Below are positions 60,519 to 64,000 of a stretch of DNA of 64,000 nt, piece after piece. Where the stretch lies: contig NC_020185.1 in NCBI RefSeq assembly GCF_000315915.1, positions 2,232,001 to 2,296,000 of the forward strand. Reading direction: 5' to 3'. The position numbers and the translations under genes were made by a program. The DNA comes from Henningerozyma blattae CBS 6284. Taxonomy: Eukaryota > Ascomycota > Saccharomycetes > Saccharomycetales > Saccharomycetaceae. Under the pieces are notes generated by a model. It ran no database searches and had not been told where the DNA came from. It worked only from the letters and a program-made list of their open reading frames with translations. How positions within the stretch are numbered: the first letter of the stretch is position 1; each line of letters begins with the position of its first letter.

Positions 60519-60902
60519 AGTTCAACATTCCCGCAGTGGTCTATATTCAAAGTGATTAAATCAATTTATTCCATCCAAGTAAAGGATGTATTATTGACGG
60601 TATATCCGTATAGAAGTGGTAACCCTTTACTTTATAGAACTACAAGACCGATTACATTAATCCATAACTCTAAGAAACGTGCGAAAAAGCAGAATCAATT
60701 TCAAGAGTTAAAGAAAAGCAACAAGCCTAATAGTATTGTTCCAAATTTAAAAAACTTATCGAAAAACAAACCTCCAAAAAAGGCTAAATTTAAAATCCCA
60801 GATAACTTAAGGAATAGATTAGAAGCTAATATTCAAACGAGTTTACAACGGGAAAAAAAGCAGCAAAGACTGAAAAATAGAACTACTTCAAGTTTAGTAT
60901 CA
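60519..60902 (+). other. Open in-frame N-terminal extension of TRZ1 without ATG
   Basis: The TRZ1 frame is open from the TAG at 60516-60518 to its conserved first ATG at 60903, giving 128 codons with no ATG in them. A GTG at 60552 and several near-cognate codons are present. The deduced peptide is strongly basic and poor in acids at its start (SIFKVIKSIYSIQVK, YRSGNPLLYRTTRPITL, KKRAKK, KNKPPKKAKFK). So many codons without a stop are unlikely by chance at this base composition. Two explanations are possible: non-AUG initiation of a mitochondrial isoform, or an upstream exon. The sequence just before (T-rich, CCCATAG at 60512-60518) looks like a 3' splice site, but no TACTAAC branch site or clear 5' exon was found. 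Confidence 0.5.
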
Positions 60903-63359
60903 ATGTACACATTTCAACCAATTACGCATCCTACAAGTGACACTAAGCATCCATTGCTATTGTTGCAGTCTATTGGTGGTGAAAGATATTTATTTGGTAA
61001 AATACCTGAGGGTGCACAAAGAACATTGACTGAGAATAAAATTAAAATCTCTAAAGTAGAACACATCTTCTTAACAGGTAAATTGGATTGGAGTAGTATT
61101 GGAGGTTTACCCGGTATGATACTAACCATTGCTGATCAAGGGAAGGATAAATTAAAGTTGCATTACACTAATACAATCTTGGATTATATTATTGCTACTT
61201 GGAGATATTTTGTATTAAGATTTGGGATTCAATTAAGTACTTCCATTATGAAAGATCAAGAAGTATTTAAAGATGATATATTGAAAGTAAAAGCCTTCCA
61301 GGTCTTAAAACCATCAACAGAATCTAGCATTTCAGAAGCATACCTTCAAAATGATTATTGCCCATTTAAACGCCAAGAAGCTAAACATCTTAAAGAAATT
61401 GTATCTAAGATGTTTCCAAAAGATATACCTTCCGATGATTATGATTCGTCAAATGATCCAACAATAAATGTTGAATTACCAAAAGATTTTAAGATTCCAA
61501 ATATAACTACTTGTTATGAAATTCAATTTAATAACATTAGAGGTAAATTCAAGAATGAGGAAGCCATGAAATTAGGTGTGCCAAGAGGTCCATTATTTGC
61601 AAAATTGGCCAATGGTGAAGATGTCACATTAGAAAATGGTATAGTTGTTAAATCAGAACAAGTGTTAGAAAAGTCAAGATCTTTCCCCAATGTTTTAATT
61701 TTGGATATCCCAGATGATTCATTTATAGAATTATTCCAAGAAAAGTTTAAATACTATGATGCGTCAAATTTGGGAGTTGTTTATTATTTCATAGGTGAAA
61801 ATGTATCAATTTCTGAAGAGCTTATCAAGTTTATGGAAATGTTTGGACCTGAAGTAGAATCCTTTGTTTCACATGAAAATATTTCTCCCAACTTAATATC
61901 ATTTAAAGGTGCTGCTGGTGCCACATTAAAATTAAAATCTTATCAACCGGATTGTTTTAATATCCCAAATACAGAAAAATTATTGTCAAAGGAATTTTTC
62001 GATTGCTTCCAAAAAGACGTTCCTAATGGGTGCTCATTAATTCAAAGATCAGAAGATGATTTAGTTTCAAATATACCGTCAAATAAAGTGCATGTGTTTT
62101 CTGTAGGTAATGATATGATAGTAAGTCCCAAAGATGACCCCATTGGAAAATCTATTGCTCTAAAAGAACAAAATTTTAATAATATCCCTCAATTGAATCA
62201 GATATTTGATAAAGAAGTACAATCGATGAGATATCCTAATATCTCTTATGAATCGATGATTAAAAATCAACAATTGCTTCACAATTTTAATTCAACTCCA
62301 GAAAAACAAAAAAATGTGGAAGTTATCACCTTGGGGACTGGTAGTGCATTACCTTCAAAATATAGAAATGTAGCATCAACTTTAATAAAAGTTCCATTTT
62401 TTCGTGAAGATGGCAACATTGATTCAAGAATTATTTTCTTTGATGCTGGTGAAAATACTTTTGGCACACTAACTAGAATGTTCTCATCTAGAGACTTAGC
62501 CACAATAATGAAAGATACGAAATTAATCTACTTGAGTCATCTTCATGCAGATCATCACTTAGGTATAATTAGTTTATTAACTGAATGGTATAAGCATAAC
62601 AAGGATGATATTAATTCACAATTATATATTGTTGCGCCTTGGTTATATTTTAATTTTTTGAAAGAATGTATTCCTATAGAAGAACAAGATATTTTTGCTA
62701 AAATTAGATTTATTAATGCGGAGCATTTACTTGATAATTCTTCAATTCGTATGCAATATAAACAATTATCATTAGAGACATTATTAAATTTTAAATCAGG
62801 AATAATTAAGAAACTAAAGCCTGAAATAGATATTTTAACTGGTAAGAAAAACGTAGAACTAATTGAAAAAATGTGCTTTGATTTGAATTTAAAATCTTTC
62901 CAAACTTGTAGAGCCAAACATTGTTTATGGGCATATTCTAATAGCGTTACATTCAATTTATCTCATGATTCAAATAAACAATTTAAAATATCATTTTCAG
63001 GTGATACTCGTCCTAATCTTGAAACGTTTGCTAAAGGCATTGGTTATGAATCCGATTTGTTAATTCATGAGGCTACTTTAGAAAATGAATTGATTGAAGA
63101 TGCTATTCAAAAAAAGCATTGCACTATAAATGAGGCAATAACAGTATCAAATACAATGAAAGCTAAGAAATTAATCTTAACCCATATCTCTCAAAGATAT
63201 CCAAAAATCCCACAAAACAAAGATTGTATTGATATCTTGGCAAATGAGCATTGTTTTGCATTTGACGGAATGATTATTAATTATGAAAATCTTGGAGAAC
63301 AAGAAAAATATGTCAAAAGATTGAGAACCATATTTTTTGAAAATGATCAAGATGATTAA
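60903..63359 (+). CDS. TRZ1: tRNA 3'-endonuclease, long-form RNase Z
   Basis: The product has 818 residues from the first ATG (S. cerevisiae Trz1 838). It removes the 3' trailer from nuclear and mitochondrial pre-tRNAs. The start MYTFQPITHPTSDTKHPLLL aligns directly with the S. cerevisiae start. The N-terminal half is the inactive metallo-beta-lactamase lobe with its flexible arm. The C-terminal half is catalytic: ITLGTGSALPSKYRNVASTL, then LSHLHADHHLGIISLL with the HxHxDH zinc motif near residue 546, SFSGDTRPN, and HEATLENELIEDAIQKKHCT with the HEAT motif. The last block KKLILTHISQRYP supplies a further zinc ligand. It is divergent from MTD1 and convergent with a VPS5-family gene, as in YKR080W-YKR079C-YKR078W. 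Confidence 0.95.
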   Translation: MYTFQPITHPTSDTKHPLLLLQSIGGERYLFGKIPEGAQRTLTENKIKISKVEHIFLTGKLDWSSIGGLPGMILTIADQGKDKLKLHYTNTILDYIIATWRYFVLRFGIQLSTSIMKDQEVFKDDILKVKAFQVLKPSTESSISEAYLQNDYCPFKRQEAKHLKEIVSKMFPKDIPSDDYDSSNDPTINVELPKDFKIPNITTCYEIQFNNIRGKFKNEEAMKLGVPRGPLFAKLANGEDVTLENGIVVKSEQVLEKSRSFPNVLILDIPDDSFIELFQEKFKYYDASNLGVVYYFIGENVSISEELIKFMEMFGPEVESFVSHENISPNLISFKGAAGATLKLKSYQPDCFNIPNTEKLLSKEFFDCFQKDVPNGCSLIQRSEDDLVSNIPSNKVHVFSVGNDMIVSPKDDPIGKSIALKEQNFNNIPQLNQIFDKEVQSMRYPNISYESMIKNQQLLHNFNSTPEKQKNVEVITLGTGSALPSKYRNVASTLIKVPFFREDGNIDSRIIFFDAGENTFGTLTRMFSSRDLATIMKDTKLIYLSHLHADHHLGIISLLTEWYKHNKDDINSQLYIVAPWLYFNFLKECIPIEEQDIFAKIRFINAEHLLDNSSIRMQYKQLSLETLLNFKSGIIKKLKPEIDILTGKKNVELIEKMCFDLNLKSFQTCRAKHCLWAYSNSVTFNLSHDSNKQFKISFSGDTRPNLETFAKGIGYESDLLIHEATLENELIEDAIQKKHCTINEAITVSNTMKAKKLILTHISQRYPKIPQNKDCIDILANEHCFAFDGMIINYENLGEQEKYVKRLRTIFFENDQDD

Positions 63360-63470
63360 GGAGTTAAATAGCCTTGCATGATCTTGCATAATGAAAAATA
63401 TTGTATTGTATAACGAAACATTTTGTAAATAATAATAAAATTATAGTAAATTAATTACATACCATAATAA

Positions 63471-63538
63471 AAACAAAAAAAAAAAAAAAAAAGAAAAAAG
63501 AAAAAGAAAAAGAAAAACGATGAAAAAAAAAAAAAGAA
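63471..63538. repeat. Poly(A)/AAAAAG low-complexity tract
   Basis: 68 bp almost entirely of A with scattered G between the converging TRZ1 and VPS5-family genes. It is within the 3' untranslated region of one or both transcripts. Confidence 0.9.
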
Positions 63539-63609
63539 GGATATATTAAGACGAAGAAAAATGTTTTTCATTAAATCTTTCTAATAGAGTTACGTATTGA
63601 TTTTGTACA

Positions 63610-64000
63610 TCAGTTTTCGACACCATGTTTAACGTCAGAAATTCTCTTTGTATCTAGCTCATGAATCTGTTGTTTTATAATTTTGCCAACTTGATACCAT
63701 TTTTGTCTTATATTTTCTGACCTCTTCATTAAAATTTTACTTTGATTTGATAAAAAAGATATTCTTTCTTGGTTAACTGCTTGTGAAGCAGAGCTGCTAT
63801 TCAAACGAGCTAAATCTTCATTATTTTCTTTCACGGCATATTCAGCTGTAGTTAAAAAATCGCCAATTTTTTCTCTTTGATTTAAAATAGCCCTTGTACT
63901 TGCAAAATATCGTGAATAATCATCAATTAAGTTTTCAAAATATAAATGAATTGTATTTGGATTATTAATGAGTTGATTTTTATAATCCAAATGTAGTTGT
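63610..64000 (-). CDS. VPS5-family sorting nexin, C-terminal BAR part (partial, apparent frameshift)
   Basis: The frame is open at the right edge. The visible 129-130 codons are a charged helix with IHLYFENLIDDYSRYFASTR, AILNQREKIGDFLTTAEYAV, LARLNSSS and RSENIRQKWYQVGKIIKQQI. This resembles the last third of the BAR domain of Vps5, the sorting nexin that pairs with Vps17 in the retromer coat on endosomes. S. cerevisiae has two duplicates, VPS5 (YOR069W) and YKR078W, and the flanking TRZ1 fits YKR078W. The frame ends KRISDVKHGVEN at a TGA (63612-63610). Directly at that TGA the +1 frame continues 21 codons (DVQNQYVTLLERFNEKHF, then SSS) to a TAA at 63548-63546, and this looks like the missing end of the BAR helix. 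See findings. Confidence 0.75.
   Translation of the reverse strand, partial: QLHLDYKNQLINNPNTIHLYFENLIDDYSRYFASTRAILNQREKIGDFLTTAEYAVKENNEDLARLNSSSASQAVNQERISFLSNQSKILMKRSENIRQKWYQVGKIIKQQIHELDTKRISDVKHGVEN

Noticed and set aside
1..64000. tRNA genes, snoRNAs, CRISPR arrays and a centromere
   Set aside because: I scanned both strands by eye for GGTTCGANTCC-type B boxes, C/D boxes with usable spacing, regularly spaced repeats and CDEI-CDEII-CDEIII; nothing convincing was found. A covariance-model search would be needed for a firm negative.

Overview
The window is nuclear DNA from a budding yeast of the Saccharomycetaceae. The genes are intronless as far as I can see, the intergenic DNA is AT-rich, poly(A/T) tracts and microsatellites are common, and nearly every long ORF is the clear counterpart of a Saccharomyces cerevisiae gene in S. 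cerevisiae-like order. From remembered S. cerevisiae order, the window is a chain of syntenic segments: PMA1-COG7-RPN14 (chromosome VII-left order, with PMC1/BRP1 absent), DLD1-PAR32-GLT1 (chromosome IV-left order), a lone UPS1, and a long block from PTR2 to a VPS5-family gene. That last block interleaves genes from S. cerevisiae XI-right (YKR) and XV-right (YOR). Neighbours of both tracks, some of them essential, are missing here. This suggests a post-whole-genome-duplication species that lost duplicates differently from S. cerevisiae (a Vanderwaltozyma/Tetrapisispora/Naumovozyma/Kazachstania-like lineage). I cannot name the species.

Layout. 1-6.1 kb: 5' part of PMA1 (proton pump), COG7 (Golgi tether) and RPN14 (proteasome chaperone), all on the minus strand, with a TTAGGG-motif cluster upstream of PMA1. 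6.3-7.6 kb: remnant of a Ty1/copia retrotransposon carrying only the RNase H end of pol and LTR-like pieces in direct and inverted orientation. 7.6-11.4 kb: a gene-poor stretch with decayed ~111-117 bp tandem repeats, a doubtful small ORF and a GC-rich element with three CAGGGTT motifs exactly 21 bp apart. 11.4-23.2 kb: DLD1, PAR32 and GLT1. 24.7-25.3 kb: UPS1. 27.5-40 kb: PTR2, SRP40, a WHI5/SRL3-type G1 repressor and PXL1. 41-64 kb: a dense cluster of TGL4, DIA2, ATX2, BUD21, TVP38, RTS2, OMA1, MRPL20, HBS1, UFE1, DAD2, MTD1, TRZ1 and a partial VPS5-family gene.

The genes are mostly housekeeping and unlinked in function, as usual in yeast. Promoter motifs give partial themes: PAC/RRPE-like ribosome-biogenesis motifs upstream of SRP40, BUD21 and RTS2, and MCB (ACGCGT) motifs upstream of the WHI5/SRL3 gene and DAD2. 

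The observations most worth checking are: (1) the VPS5-family gene ends early at a TGA, while a +1 frame starting exactly there continues with 21 family-like codons, meaning a programmed +1 frameshift, a mutation or a sequencing error; (2) TRZ1 has an in-frame open extension of 128 codons upstream of its only conserved ATG, basic and targeting-signal-like but without any ATG; (3) PAR32 ends in a Ras-like CaaX box (CIIS) behind a lysine run; (4) the motif arrays and decayed repeats in gene-poor regions. Functional names rest on protein similarity recalled from memory and on gene order. No search or alignment could be run.
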